Assembly (NCBI GenBank): GCA_964195995.1
Contig: CAXMQS010000031.1
Location: forward strand, 62,001 to 126,000
Source of the DNA: CAXMQS01 sp964195995
GTDB lineage: Bacteria > Actinomycetota > Acidimicrobiia > Spongiisociales > JAOTWH01
Reading direction: 5' to 3'
Length of the DNA: 64,000 nt
Below, piece by piece: positions 15,746-24,694 of the stretch. The notes beneath the pieces were generated by a model. The model saw only the letters and a program-made list of their open reading frames with translations. It did no database searches and had not been told where the DNA came from. Every line of letters starts with the position of its first letter. Positions within the stretch are counted from its first letter, which is position 1. Position numbers and translations under genes: made by a program.

Positions 15746-17023
15746 ATGGAGAGCTTGACAGCTCCCGCACTAGTCGCGCCAACCGTAGAGGCGTTGCGCA
15801 GCGGTGCCCTTCCTGGCGACGCCTACCTCGACGGCCTGTGCTCGAGGATCGACACTATCGAGCCGACGGTGCACGCACTGCTTCCCGAAGACAACAGGCG
15901 GGAGCGCCTAGGCGAGGAGATGGCGGCCGCGGCCGACGGCCCACTCACCGGAGTGCCTGTTGGCATCAAGGATGTGTTCCACGTCACCGGCATGGAAACG
16001 CTGGCTGGCTCCCGGCTCGACCCGATCACCCTCGCCGGCTCGCAGGGGGCGGTCGTTTCCCGGTTGCTGGAAGCGGGCGCCCTCGTGCTCGGCAAGACGG
16101 AGATGTGCGAGTTCGCATTCGCCGAGCCCGGCCCCACGGCGAATCCCCATGACCCAACACGGACGCCCGGAGGATCCTCGAGCGGTTCGGCAGCGGCCGT
16201 TGCGGCTGGGTACACGCCGCTGGCCATCGGCACGCAAACGGTGGACTCGACGCTGACCCCTGCCACGTACTGCGGGGTCGTCGGGTTCAAGCCAACACGC
16301 GGTCGGGTGGCGCTCAACGGCATGATCCCTTTCAGCCCTGCAATGGACCAGCTGGGGCTGTTCACCCAGGACATCCCCGGCGCTGCGCTGGCGGCCTCAG
16401 TAGTGCTCGACGATTGGCAGCTCGTCGAGCCTGTCGACTCACCAACGCTCGCTGTACCCGTCGGCCGATATCTGGGCCGCGTTGAAGAAGTGGCCCGTGA
16501 GCCCTTCGACATCCAGCTCCGAGACCTATCCGCCGCCGGAGCCACCATCGCTCGGATCCCCGCACTCGACGACTTCGAGGAGCTCTATCGCACCCATTAC
16601 AACCTGATCGCTTACCAATTCGCTCAGGTCCACCAGCGCTGGTACGACGCCTTCGGGTTCCGGTACGGCGAGGCGGCGAAGGGGCTCTACCTCAAGGGAG
16701 CAGAGCTCGATGTCACGGCCTTCCAACGCGGCCTCGAGTCGGCGGCACAGCTGCGGGCAGCCCTCGAAGCTGCACTCGAATCGTCGGGGGCAGACGCCTG
16801 GGTTAGTCCTGCCACCACGGGACCGGCGCCACTCGGGCTCGATTCCATCGGCGATCCGGCCATGGGGCTTCCCTGGACCCACGCCTACCTGCCTGCCGTT
16901 TCCATCCCCGCGGGGACGGTGTCGGGAATGCCGATCGGCGTTCAATTGGCCGGCATGGAGGCAGGCGACGAGGAGCTGCTGGCCGTGGCCCACTGGGTGG
17001 AGATAGCTCTCGGGACTGCCTAA
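15746..17023 (+). CDS. Amidase signature family hydrolase
   Basis: A 425-residue amidase. Lys75 in VGIKD, the Gly/Ser loop PGGSSSGSAAAVAAG (about 141-155) and Ser168 give the Ser-cisSer-Lys triad; YCGVVGFKPTRG follows. Around the nucleophile it reads GTQTVDSTLTPATYCG, where most members have a Gly-Gly or Ala-Gly before the Ser; Val-Asp there is unusual and may reshape the oxyanion hole. No GatB or GatC gene is adjacent, so it is probably a catabolic amidase rather than a tRNA amidotransferase subunit. Substrate unknown. Confidence 0.85.
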   Translation: MESLTAPALVAPTVEALRSGALPGDAYLDGLCSRIDTIEPTVHALLPEDNRRERLGEEMAAAADGPLTGVPVGIKDVFHVTGMETLAGSRLDPITLAGSQGAVVSRLLEAGALVLGKTEMCEFAFAEPGPTANPHDPTRTPGGSSSGSAAAVAAGYTPLAIGTQTVDSTLTPATYCGVVGFKPTRGRVALNGMIPFSPAMDQLGLFTQDIPGAALAASVVLDDWQLVEPVDSPTLAVPVGRYLGRVEEVAREPFDIQLRDLSAAGATIARIPALDDFEELYRTHYNLIAYQFAQVHQRWYDAFGFRYGEAAKGLYLKGAELDVTAFQRGLESAAQLRAALEAALESSGADAWVSPATTGPAPLGLDSIGDPAMGLPWTHAYLPAVSIPAGTVSGMPIGVQLAGMEAGDEELLAVAHWVEIALGTA

Positions 17024-17086
17024 GGCCCTAGGACTCTGGCGACGATGACCCTCGATAACGCAAGGTGTGCGCGAAAGGAGAGGTTC

Positions 17087-17536
17087 ATGGTTGATTACAC
17101 AACCCTCGGCGCAGCCGGCCGCATCCGATACACGCTCGGTGAGGCCGCGCGCCGACTGGAGCTCGCTGTCGCCTCGCCCGCCAAGGGAAACGATGTGTGG
17201 CTGAAGCAGGTCGACGTGGATCTCGAGGACCTGAGCAAGGCTCTCGTAGATCACATAGGCGTCACGGAGTCCGACGACGGGTTGCTGGCCCAGATCATCG
17301 AAGAAGCTCCGCGGCTGGTGTCCGACGTGGACGTTGTTCTGGCGGATCACGCCGAGATCTGTGAGACAGTCGACCTAGCCAAGGACACCATTAGTCACGC
17401 CAGTGCTGACAACATATCCGACGTCCGGGCGGTCGTCCTCGCGGTTCTGGCACGCCTGTTCGAACACCGACAGCGGGGTGCCGATCTGGTTTACGACGCC
17501 TACAACGTCGACATCGGCGGCTTGAGCGGCGAGTAG
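17087..17536 (+). CDS. Hypothetical helical protein, possibly hemerythrin-like
   Basis: A 149-residue, helix-rich, acidic protein starting MVDYTTLGAAGRIRYTLGEA after a GAAAGGAGAGG ribosome site. His-containing stretches (ALVDHIGVTESDDG, LADHAEICETVDLAKD, RLFEHRQRGADLVYDAYNVD) are spaced in the manner of a four-helix His/Glu metal site, so a hemerythrin-type fold is a possibility. I cannot confirm it by eye. It stands alone between the amidase gene and the remnants at 17567. Confidence 0.5.
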   Translation: MVDYTTLGAAGRIRYTLGEAARRLELAVASPAKGNDVWLKQVDVDLEDLSKALVDHIGVTESDDGLLAQIIEEAPRLVSDVDVVLADHAEICETVDLAKDTISHASADNISDVRAVVLAVLARLFEHRQRGADLVYDAYNVDIGGLSGE

Positions 17537-17566
17537 CGAACGGTCTGCGGAAGGGTCGAGCGCTCC

Positions 17567-17856
17567 CTAGGAGCCTTCCAGATGGGTAAGCCGACGACGC
17601 AGTCGTGCGATCTCCGCGTTGACCCCATCTAGATTGGGCGCGGCATCCATCCGGCGGTTCATGTCGTGAACGATCTTGGGGTCGACGCCGCCACCCTGGC
17701 CGGTCTGGGCCCCCGCCATGTGAGACGGCTGGGTGTCGCTCAGGAAGCGATCGCGCTCAGCCTCTAGGCGAGTAGCTGCAGCTGCAACTCATCGGCCGAA
17801 TCCAGGTCACCGGTCCCCCCCAGCAGATCGCGTGAGACAGCTCGGAGCTCCTTTTG
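17567..17856 (-). pseudogene. Frameshifted remnant or small gene with coiled-coil end
   Basis: On the minus strand one frame reads KELRAVSRDLLGGTGDLDSADELQ and stops at about 17766. Another reads on as RLEAERDRFLSDTQPSHMAG to VNAEIARLRRRLTHLEGS and stops at 17567. The two join sensibly if one frameshift near 17770-17800 is assumed, which suggests a broken gene. An intact 50-residue frame could start at the ATG at 17719. The last 20 residues are heptad-like. No family recognised. Confidence 0.4.
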
Positions 17857-18099
17857 CTTCCATCGTCGCCCGGTATGCCTTTTTGGACTTCCACCAACTC
17901 GAGTACGAAACGCCGATGACCTCGTCCCCGACAACTGCAATGAGGCACACCAGTCAGGTTTACGGGAGTCCCACCACCGGCGCCGCCGCTCCATATCCCA
18001 CGGCTCGACATCGAACGACACCTGGCTGTCGACGATGGTCGTGTTGGAGAGCTAGTTGATTCGATCGAGATCGTCGATGGTGGCGTCGCGGATAATCAC
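17857..18099 (-). pseudogene. Decayed GNAT (phosphinothricin-type) acetyltransferase
   Basis: Read from a GTG at 18099, VIIRDATIDDLDRIN is followed by TAG (18052-18054), then TIVDSQVSFDVEPWDMERRRR in the same frame, then a frameshift to CLIAVVGDEVIGVSYSSWW and KSKKAYRATMEA. These are, in order, the N-terminal 'IRxATxxDL', 'FDxEPW', 'VAExDGxVVGxAS' and 'RAYRATVE' blocks of PAT-like GNAT acetyltransferases. The C-terminal acetyl-CoA part is missing. The GTG overlaps the stop of the kinase gene upstream (GTGA), so it was once translationally coupled. Confidence 0.7.
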
Positions 18100-18986
18100 A
18101 GCAGGCCGAACATCACCTCGCGCAGGCGTACCTGCTCAGTCTCGAACGTGTCGAGGTCGACTCGCGTCGAGCCCAGCCGCAGTCCCTGCATGTCCTCGCC
18201 CCGATTGGTGGCAACGAGCAGGGTGTCGTCCTCGGAGGCCAGAACACCTAGACCGCGACATTCACCGAGTCCGTCATGAAGGCCGACCAGCATCCGATCA
18301 AGCCGCTTGATGTCAAGTCCGGCTGGCAGGGTCGGGGCGAACACAGTCGGCCGGACGCGCCACCGCGACAGCGGCTCTGTCAGAGCTTCGGCAAGCCTCT
18401 TGGCCCGATGAGCCTGCCTCTCCTCCACCGACACGGGCGTCACCATCGGGTCGACACCGATGGTTACGACCCTGGCGTCGAAGAAACGATTGAGCATGCC
18501 GACGATGGGCTCCATCTCTCCTCCCCGCTGCAGTGCAACCACCACGTCGGGACGGCATGATTCAACCTTGAAGTACTTGAGCGTCTGGCCGTTCACCCCA
18601 GAGATGGATCCGGTGGTGTCCACGACGACAAGGTCGACGTCGCGTCGCGCCCGCTCCACGAGGGCCGAGGTGGCGACGACCTGCGGCAGCAGAAGTCCGT
18701 CTGGCGACACTGCACCAACGAACCGGATGGCGTCGGCCCGGCCGATCTCATCGAGGTGGGCCTGAGTCGTGACGTATTTGAGACCCACGCAGGTCGGCGG
18801 ACCCACCGTGGTTTGTCCAACATCAGCATCGACGAAGGCAGCGCTGCGCCGAGCAGCTAATGCCTCGGCAAGGATGGCCCGAGCCAACGATGTCTTGCCC
18901 GTGTCAGGCGCTCCGACCAGCATGACCACCCCGCCGCGGCGGACAACGTCGTCGATCACCGCAGCATGGATGTCCTCTATGCCCAT
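18096..18986 (-). CDS. Clp1/Grc3-like polynucleotide 5'-kinase family P-loop protein
   Basis: A 296-residue P-loop protein. VVMLVGAPDTGKTSLARAIL (Walker A near residues 25-32) is followed by FVDADVGQTTVGPPTCVGLK, the 'DxDxGQ...PP' block of the Clp1 P-loop domain (PF16575), and LVVVDTTGSISGVNGQTLKYFKVE as Walker B and lid region. Archaeal and eukaryotic Clp1/Grc3 phosphorylate RNA 5' ends; bacterial members are little studied. The C-terminal 100 residues are a separate, unrecognised domain. It is encoded divergently from, and close to, the SAM hydrolase gene; the decayed GNAT gene follows it. Confidence 0.75.
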   Translation of the reverse strand: MGIEDIHAAVIDDVVRRGGVVMLVGAPDTGKTSLARAILAEALAARRSAAFVDADVGQTTVGPPTCVGLKYVTTQAHLDEIGRADAIRFVGAVSPDGLLLPQVVATSALVERARRDVDLVVVDTTGSISGVNGQTLKYFKVESCRPDVVVALQRGGEMEPIVGMLNRFFDARVVTIGVDPMVTPVSVEERQAHRAKRLAEALTEPLSRWRVRPTVFAPTLPAGLDIKRLDRMLVGLHDGLGECRGLGVLASEDDTLLVATNRGEDMQGLRLGSTRVDLDTFETEQVRLREVMFGLL

Positions 18987-19022
18987 GAACTCATCCTACG
19001 AGTGCCCGGTAGGCTCGCCGAG

Positions 19023-19832
19023 GTGACGCGCCCCATCAGCTTTCTCTCTGACTTCGGACTCGCCGACGAGTTCGTCGGCGTAGTACACGCGGTCTTCACC
19101 CGCATTTCGCCCGAGTCGCGCATCGTCGACATCACCCACCAAGTGCCGCGGGGCGACATCCAAGCAGGTGCTCTCACCCTGGTGAGGGCAGTCCAATACC
19201 TCCCCGAAGGAGTGGCAATGGCCGTTGTTGATCCGGGAGTTGGTACTTCCAGGCGCGCCATCGCGGTGGCAACGGCGTGGGGGGAGTTCGTCGGTCCCGA
19301 CAACGGACTGCTTGCTCCCGCGGTCGCAATGATGGGCGGAGCCGAGCGCATCGTCGCCATCGAGGATCCGCAATACCAGTTGCCCCGCGACGGGCTGACC
19401 TTCGATGGCCGAGATGTCTTCGCCCCGGCTGCCGCCCTGCTGGCTGCCGGAGAGGTCGCCATCGGCGATCTCGGAACCGAGCTCGACCCGAGCTCGTCAA
19501 CACCCCTACTGCTGCCCCTCGTCGACCACGAGGACGGCCAGCTCGCCGGCCAGGTCCTGTGGGTGGACACCTACGGCAACTGCCAGACGAATATCACGCC
19601 ACAGGACATGTCCGAGATCGGTCTCGACACAGGAAGCACGATTGACGTGGCCATTGGCGTCACCTCATACAACTTGGCCTGGGTGGCGTCCTACGGCGAA
19701 GTCGAGCCGGGCGAGGCCCTCATCCATATCGACTCTTACGGGCAGATCGCCCTCGCCGTACGCGAAGGACGGGCGGACGACGACCTGGCGCTGGCCGCCG
19801 GCACCTCGGTAGTGATCAAATCCCCGAAGTGA
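19023..19832 (+). CDS. SAM hydroxide adenosyltransferase (DUF62 family)
   Basis: A 269-residue protein starting VTRPISFLSDFGLADEFVGV. The blocks ISFLSDFG, DITHQVPRGDIQAGALTL, VAMAVVDPGVGTSRRAIAV and FVGPDNGLL are the signature of the fluorinase/chlorinase-like DUF62 family. Members of this non-halogenating branch hydrolyse S-adenosylmethionine to adenosine and methionine. The GTG at 19023 is chosen because conserved sequence begins right after it; the ATG at 18966 would overlap the divergent kinase gene. Confidence 0.88.
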   Translation: MTRPISFLSDFGLADEFVGVVHAVFTRISPESRIVDITHQVPRGDIQAGALTLVRAVQYLPEGVAMAVVDPGVGTSRRAIAVATAWGEFVGPDNGLLAPAVAMMGGAERIVAIEDPQYQLPRDGLTFDGRDVFAPAAALLAAGEVAIGDLGTELDPSSSTPLLLPLVDHEDGQLAGQVLWVDTYGNCQTNITPQDMSEIGLDTGSTIDVAIGVTSYNLAWVASYGEVEPGEALIHIDSYGQIALAVREGRADDDLALAAGTSVVIKSPK

Positions 19833-19905
19833 GCAGCCACACTCCGAAGGCGCCCAGAATGACTACCAGGAGCACGATCATCACGATGGAGGTGAAGGGC
19901 CGCAT
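19816..19905 (-). CDS. 29-residue single-pass membrane peptide
   Basis: A complete short frame, MRPFTSIVMIVLLVVILGAF then GVWLLTSGI and TGA. It is almost one perfect transmembrane helix with a basic N-terminus. It lies in the gap between the SAM hydrolase and glutaredoxin genes on the other strand and overlaps the end of the former by 17 bp. An AGGG lies 8 bp before the ATG. Too short for statistics, but the hydrophobic bias is hard to explain otherwise. Confidence 0.45.
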   Translation of the reverse strand: MRPFTSIVMIVLLVVILGAFGVWLLTSGI

Positions 19906-19923
19906 CGGCGCGACCCTACAGGA

Positions 19924-20184
19924 GTGAAACTGGAATTCATCACCCGCGACGATTGCCCGCTGTGCGACGAGGCCAGTGCGATATTGTCGCGCCTCTCTAA
20001 GCGGCTGCGCCTCGAGATCGAAGAGCTCGACGTCGACTCCGACGAGGAGCTACTGCGCATCTACGACGAAAGAGTCCCGATCCTCAGGAGCAAGGATGGG
20101 ACGGTCCTCGCCTCCGGCAAGTGGACGCGGCCTGGGCTCGTCGCCACCCTCCTCCGCCACCGCCTCAAGGGATCCCGGGCCTGA
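19924..20184 (+). CDS. Glutaredoxin-like protein (DUF836 type)
   Basis: An 86-residue thioredoxin-fold protein, starting at a GTG immediately after AGGA. FITRDDCPLCDEA at residues 5-17 holds the C-x-x-C redox site (C11, C14); LEIEELDVDSDEELLRIYDE and RVPILRSKDG with the cis-Pro complete the glutaredoxin fold. The family is a short cytosolic dithiol carrier. It could serve one of the selenoproteins as a reductant, but nothing in the arrangement shows it. Confidence 0.85.
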   Translation: MKLEFITRDDCPLCDEASAILSRLSKRLRLEIEELDVDSDEELLRIYDERVPILRSKDGTVLASGKWTRPGLVATLLRHRLKGSRA

Positions 20185-20188
20185 CCGC

Positions 20189-20262
20189 TGGAGCGGATGA
20201 GGGGAATCGAACCCCCGTATCGAGCTTGGGAAGCTCGTGTTCTGCCATTGAACTACATCCGC
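20189..20262 (-). tRNA. tRNA-Gly(CCC)
   Basis: A 74-nt cloverleaf on the minus strand: acceptor GCGGATG/CATCCGC, D arm GTTC-AATGGCA-GAAC, anticodon stem CGAGC/GCTCG closing TTCCCAA (anticodon CCC), T arm with TTCGATT loop, discriminator T and an encoded CCA. All stems pair, with one G-T in the T stem. Confidence 0.95.
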
Positions 20263-20264
20263 GG

Positions 20265-20495
20265 TTCGGCCCGAGATTACCCCCCCTCGTCGACCGACGG
20301 CCCTCGTTTGCGGATCTCGTGACGATTCGGCGAAAACGATCGCCCACAGGTCGACCCCCTGTCGTGTGCCGCCTTCGGCTGTCTCGGCTCCTTACCGGCC
20401 CTACTCGGGCCGGTCGTCGCCTCGGAGGCACCGGCCTTCAGCCGGTGCTATCTGCTACCTCGCGGCGCTCGGCCACCTGCCCCTGAAGGGGGAGG
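20265..20495. repeat. Intergenic region with hairpin-rich repeat sequence
   Basis: No gene is supported here. It holds several hairpins, such as CCGGCCCTACTCGGGCCGG and CACCGGCCTTCAGCCGGTG, and ends in CACCTGCCCCTGAAGGGGGAGG, a diverged end of the dispersed repeat family. Open frames on either strand run through the tRNA and are not genes. Confidence 0.6.
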
Positions 20496-20496
20496 A

Positions 20497-20709
20497 CTAG
20501 CTGACCAGGCTGGCTAGGCCCCAGGCGCCGATGATGATGCCGACTGCCATCAGGAACCACGCCCTGCCCTTGCGCATCTCGCCGTCTGCTCCCTTTGGCT
20601 TGCGGCCCCTGCGGTCCTGGTACATGGCGTAGCCGTTACCGAGGACGAGGGCGGCGCCAAGCGCCAGCACGGCCTGCTTGAAGAGGAGATCGACGTCGAA
20701 GATTTCCAC
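20497..20709 (-). CDS. Small membrane protein with two helices
   Basis: Seventy residues, MEIFDVDLLFKQAVLALGAA at the start. A hydrophobic helix (about residues 10-28) is followed by a positively charged loop YQDRRGRKPKGADGEMRKGR and a second helix FLMAVGIIIGAWGLASL. Positive-inside logic puts the loop in the cytosol. It faces away from the PhzF gene, with which it shares a 23-bp divergent gap. Family not recognised. Confidence 0.65.
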   Translation of the reverse strand: MEIFDVDLLFKQAVLALGAALVLGNGYAMYQDRRGRKPKGADGEMRKGRAWFLMAVGIIIGAWGLASLVS

Positions 20710-20732
20710 GTGCTGAAGGTAGCGTTGCTCCC

Positions 20733-21500
20733 ATGACCGGCGTTCGTGTCCTGCGCGTTTTCACCAGAGACCACGATGGAGGCAATCATCTCGGCGTCGT
20801 CGAAGACCCGACCGGCCTCGACACGGCAGCCATGCAACGCATCGCCACGCAGCTTGGCTACTCCGAGACCGTGTTCTTCGAGTCCGATCAGGTTCGCATC
20901 TTCACGCCGGCCGCCGAGATGCCGTTCGCCGGTCACCCCATCGTTGGCTCGGCCTGGGTGCTCGGTGACGGCGAAGATGGCGCCACCGGGACCATGACCA
21001 TCCAGGTCGGCGATGTCGATTACCTCATCGAGAACGGCGTTTCCTGGGTGAGATTCGAACAACCAGGAAAGGTCTCGACGGCCGATGAGTCGCAGGCGGC
21101 CGCCTTCTCGTTGCCGTTGCCGCACCGCGCCTACCTGGTCGAGCTGCCTCTCCCCTACCTGGTGTTCGAGTACGACGATGTTGATGCCGTCGCCGCCGCA
21201 GATCCCGACATGGACGCCGTCGCTGCTTCAGGCGCCCAGGTGTACATGGTCGCCCCTGGAGCCGAAGCCCTGCGGGCTCGATTCTTCGCCCCAGCGATGG
21301 GCGTCGACGAGGACCCCGCCACCGGCAGCGCCGCCACAGCCCTGGCTGCGATCCGGGTCGCACAGGGTCAGCACCATGGAGAGCAGCTCATCTACCAGGG
21401 TGAAGAAGTCGAGCAGCCGTGCGCTATCAACCTGCGATGGTCGGACTCCGAGGTGTCTCTGGGCGGCACCGTCACCGAAGACGAGCCACGCAACATCTAA
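20733..21500 (+). CDS. PhzF family isomerase/epimerase
   Basis: A 255-residue protein with the two-lobed PhzF (diaminopimelate epimerase-like) pattern. RVFTRDHDGGNHLGVV at the start, GYSETVFFE with the general-base Glu near residue 46, IFTPAAEMPFAGHPIVGSAW, and late MGVDEDPATGSAATAL are all conserved. PhzF isomerises a phenazine precursor, but most members have other unknown substrates. No phenazine genes are nearby, so phenazine synthesis is not implied. Confidence 0.88.
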   Translation: MTGVRVLRVFTRDHDGGNHLGVVEDPTGLDTAAMQRIATQLGYSETVFFESDQVRIFTPAAEMPFAGHPIVGSAWVLGDGEDGATGTMTIQVGDVDYLIENGVSWVRFEQPGKVSTADESQAAAFSLPLPHRAYLVELPLPYLVFEYDDVDAVAAADPDMDAVAASGAQVYMVAPGAEALRARFFAPAMGVDEDPATGSAATALAAIRVAQGQHHGEQLIYQGEEVEQPCAINLRWSDSEVSLGGTVTEDEPRNI

Positions 21501-21508
21501 CGATCGCT

Positions 21509-21916
21509 CTACTGGGGGTAGAGCACCATCTGGGTACAGGTGAAGTGAGCGATGGCTCGGTCGTCCTCGACCCTCGTCACCTCGGCTCGCCACAGCTGGG
21601 TGGTGCGGCCATCGTGAATGAGTTCGGCGACACACCGGATGCGACCCGAAGTGGCCGTACGCACGAAGTTGGTCTTGAGCTCGATGGTTGTGAAGCCGCT
21701 CGCCCCTTGCGGGAGGTTGGCCACCGTCCCGTAGCCGCAACAAGTGTCGGCGAGAGCCACCACGGTTGCCGCATGCAGGTAGCCGTTGGGGGCAAGCAGC
21801 TCATCGCGGATCTGCAGCTCGGCGGTTAGCTCACCTGGCTCGATGCCGGTGAAGTCAACGCCAATGAGGCCGGGCAAATGGGCGGCGCCGAATTGGTTGA
21901 GCTGCTCGAGATTCAC
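21509..21916 (-). CDS. PaaI-like hotdog-fold thioesterase
   Basis: A 135-residue single hotdog domain. NGYLHAATVVALADTCCGYG is the conserved helix ('HGGxxxxLADxA' in most members), and GFTTIELKTNFVRTATSGRI is the following strand block. Such enzymes hydrolyse acyl-CoA thioesters. The usual His-Gly-Gly is His-Ala-Ala here. It converges with PhzF (8 bp between the stops). Confidence 0.85.
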   Translation of the reverse strand: MNLEQLNQFGAAHLPGLIGVDFTGIEPGELTAELQIRDELLAPNGYLHAATVVALADTCCGYGTVANLPQGASGFTTIELKTNFVRTATSGRIRCVAELIHDGRTTQLWRAEVTRVEDDRAIAHFTCTQMVLYPQ

Positions 21917-21927
21917 AGAGGGCGATG

Positions 21928-22739
21928 CTAGGAGCGGGCGACGCCTACGTCACGGCGTCGGAAGCCCCACACAGCGACGCCAAGGAAGACAACGCACAGC
22001 CCGGCGAGGACCGCGGCGTTGCCGACATGGAAACCGTTCTGGAGCGGGTTGTGGTCCAGGTAGTAGTGAAAGGGCGACAGTCGCACTGCCCACTCGAGCC
22101 CGTCCACTAGCGGCGCCAGCCCATTGATGATGTAGGTCGCCACCGCCAGCCCGGAAGCGATGCCCATCGCCATGCCGCGGCGGCCCGAAACCGCCCCGGC
22201 CGCCAGCGCCAATAACCCGTAGGTGAGCCCCATCAGGATGGCGGAGATGACCGCCGAGATGAGGTTGGCCACGCTCGGCCATCCGTCGTAGAGCAGGGAG
22301 CCGGACAACACCACCACGAGAATGACAAGACCCAACACCGATATCAGCGCGGCGATAGCGCCGGCCTTCTCCAGGATCACCCTCTCTCGAGGCACCGGGT
22401 TGGCCAGCAAGACGTCGAGTGTGCGGTCCCGCTCCTCACCCGCCAACACCGCGACGCCGCGGCCGATGGCGAAGATGAGGAAGATGAGCGGGACGTAGGT
22501 CGAGAACAGCTGCGTCTCGAGGAATCCAGGAGGGCTGGTGTATGTGTTGATGTCGTCGATGCCGAAGAGCTCGAGCATGGCCTCGGGGTAGCTCTCGAGC
22601 AGATCGATGATCTCGGGGGTATCGCGGATTATGGGGTAGATAGCGATGACGAGGCCGGCCGCTGCGGCCGTTCCGATCATCCAGCCGATCATCGAGCGGC
22701 GGGAGTCGAAGATGGTCTTGCCGGCGATCGAGTGCAGCA

Positions 22740-22740
<1 letters not shown>
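21928..22740 (-). CDS. ABC-2 type transporter permease
   Basis: A 270-residue protein with six hydrophobic helices. The N-terminus (ETIFDSRRSMIGWMIGTAAA type) and the central ERDRTLDVLLANPVPRERVI motif, which sits between helices 2 and 3, are typical of ABC-2 permeases of the drug/antibiotic export kind. Its ATG overlaps the stop of the ATPase gene upstream (TGATG), so the two form one transporter. Substrate unknown. Confidence 0.88.
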
Positions 22741-23630
<890 letters not shown>

Positions 23631-23785
23631 AAGTCGAGACTATCGAGGCCGGTCGACGGCGCTGGGCGACGTTCGGTTGCCTGCCCTGGGCTCTGGGATC
23701 CGTCTCGCTCGGGAGCGGGGAAGGGTCCCCTTGCCCACAGCCCAAAGCTCATAGCCCAAACCGGCGAGTCGTAGACTCGCCCCCA

Positions 23786-24694
23786 ATGTCTTCCGAATCC
23801 CGGACCCTCGTACTGCTGGCACTCGTTGCCAACGCCATCATCGCCGTGATCAAGTTCGTGGCGGCTGCCATCTCCGGGTCAAGCGCCATGTTGTCGGAGG
23901 CCGTCCACTCGGTCGCAGACACCGGCAACCAGCTCTTCCTGCTCCGTGGCACCGCGGTATCCCGCTACGCGGCGGACACCCGACATCCCTTCGGGCGAGG
24001 CAAAGAGGTGTTCTTCTGGTCGTTCATGGTGGCCGTCTTCCTCTTCGTCGGTGGTGCCGCCGTTTCGTTCATCAGTGGCTGGGATCACTTCTATCACCCC
24101 GAGGAGCCGCAGGATTTGGCGCTCAACTTGATCGTCCTCGGTCTTGCCGGCGCCTTCGAGTACGGCATAGCCTTCCGACCCGCCCTCAAGGAGTTCAACC
24201 GCCGACGGGGCGGTAAGTCGGTGATGCGAGCCATCCGCGACGCCAAAGACCCGGCGCTGCTGGTCGTGCTCTTCGAAGACACGGCAGCGACATTGGGCGT
24301 CAGCCTCGCCGCCGCCGGCGTCATCACCGCCCACGTCACGGGCGACGGTCGCTGGGATGCGGTGGCATCGATGGTCATCGCGGTGCTCCTTGCTGCAACC
24401 GCCTGGCTACTTGCCTTTGAGACCAAGTCGATGCTTGTCGGAGAGGCGGCAAGTCGCGAGAACCGCTCCGCCATTCGGGCGGCAGCTCTTGGCGTCGGGA
24501 CTGTCTCCTCCATCGGCAGGCTGCTGACGATGCATACGGGCGCCGATCGGATCCTGGTCACGATGGACATCGACTTCGAGGACGGCCTCAGCGGCGATCA
24601 GATCGAGTCCTCGATCCACGACATCGAGGCTGCCATCCGTGAGGTCGTTCCGAACGCCGCCAACGTGTTCATCGAGCCCAATCCACCGCAATGA
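23786..24694 (+). CDS. Cation diffusion facilitator family transporter
   Basis: A 302-residue divalent metal transporter. Helix 2 carries SEAVHSVADTGNQ, with the H-x3-D metal site, and the loop TRHPFGRGKEVFFW is the CDF signature. The second H/D pair would be in helix 5, where FEDTAATLGVSLAAAG stands. The C-terminal cytosolic domain ends in the usual beta-alpha-beta-beta form. Expected to export Zn or a similar metal in exchange for protons. It overlaps homoserine kinase by 4 bp. Confidence 0.9.
   Translation: MSSESRTLVLLALVANAIIAVIKFVAAAISGSSAMLSEAVHSVADTGNQLFLLRGTAVSRYAADTRHPFGRGKEVFFWSFMVAVFLFVGGAAVSFISGWDHFYHPEEPQDLALNLIVLGLAGAFEYGIAFRPALKEFNRRRGGKSVMRAIRDAKDPALLVVLFEDTAATLGVSLAAAGVITAHVTGDGRWDAVASMVIAVLLAATAWLLAFETKSMLVGEAASRENRSAIRAAALGVGTVSSIGRLLTMHTGADRILVTMDIDFEDGLSGDQIESSIHDIEAAIREVVPNAANVFIEPNPPQ

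Noticed and set aside
18052..18054. In-frame stop in the GNAT gene as another selenocysteine
   Set aside because: The codon is TAG, not TGA, the place is not a redox motif, and a frameshift follows. It is decay.
20165..20431. An 88-residue minus-strand frame over the tRNA
   Set aside because: It is read through tRNA-Gly and hairpin repeats; no coding signal.
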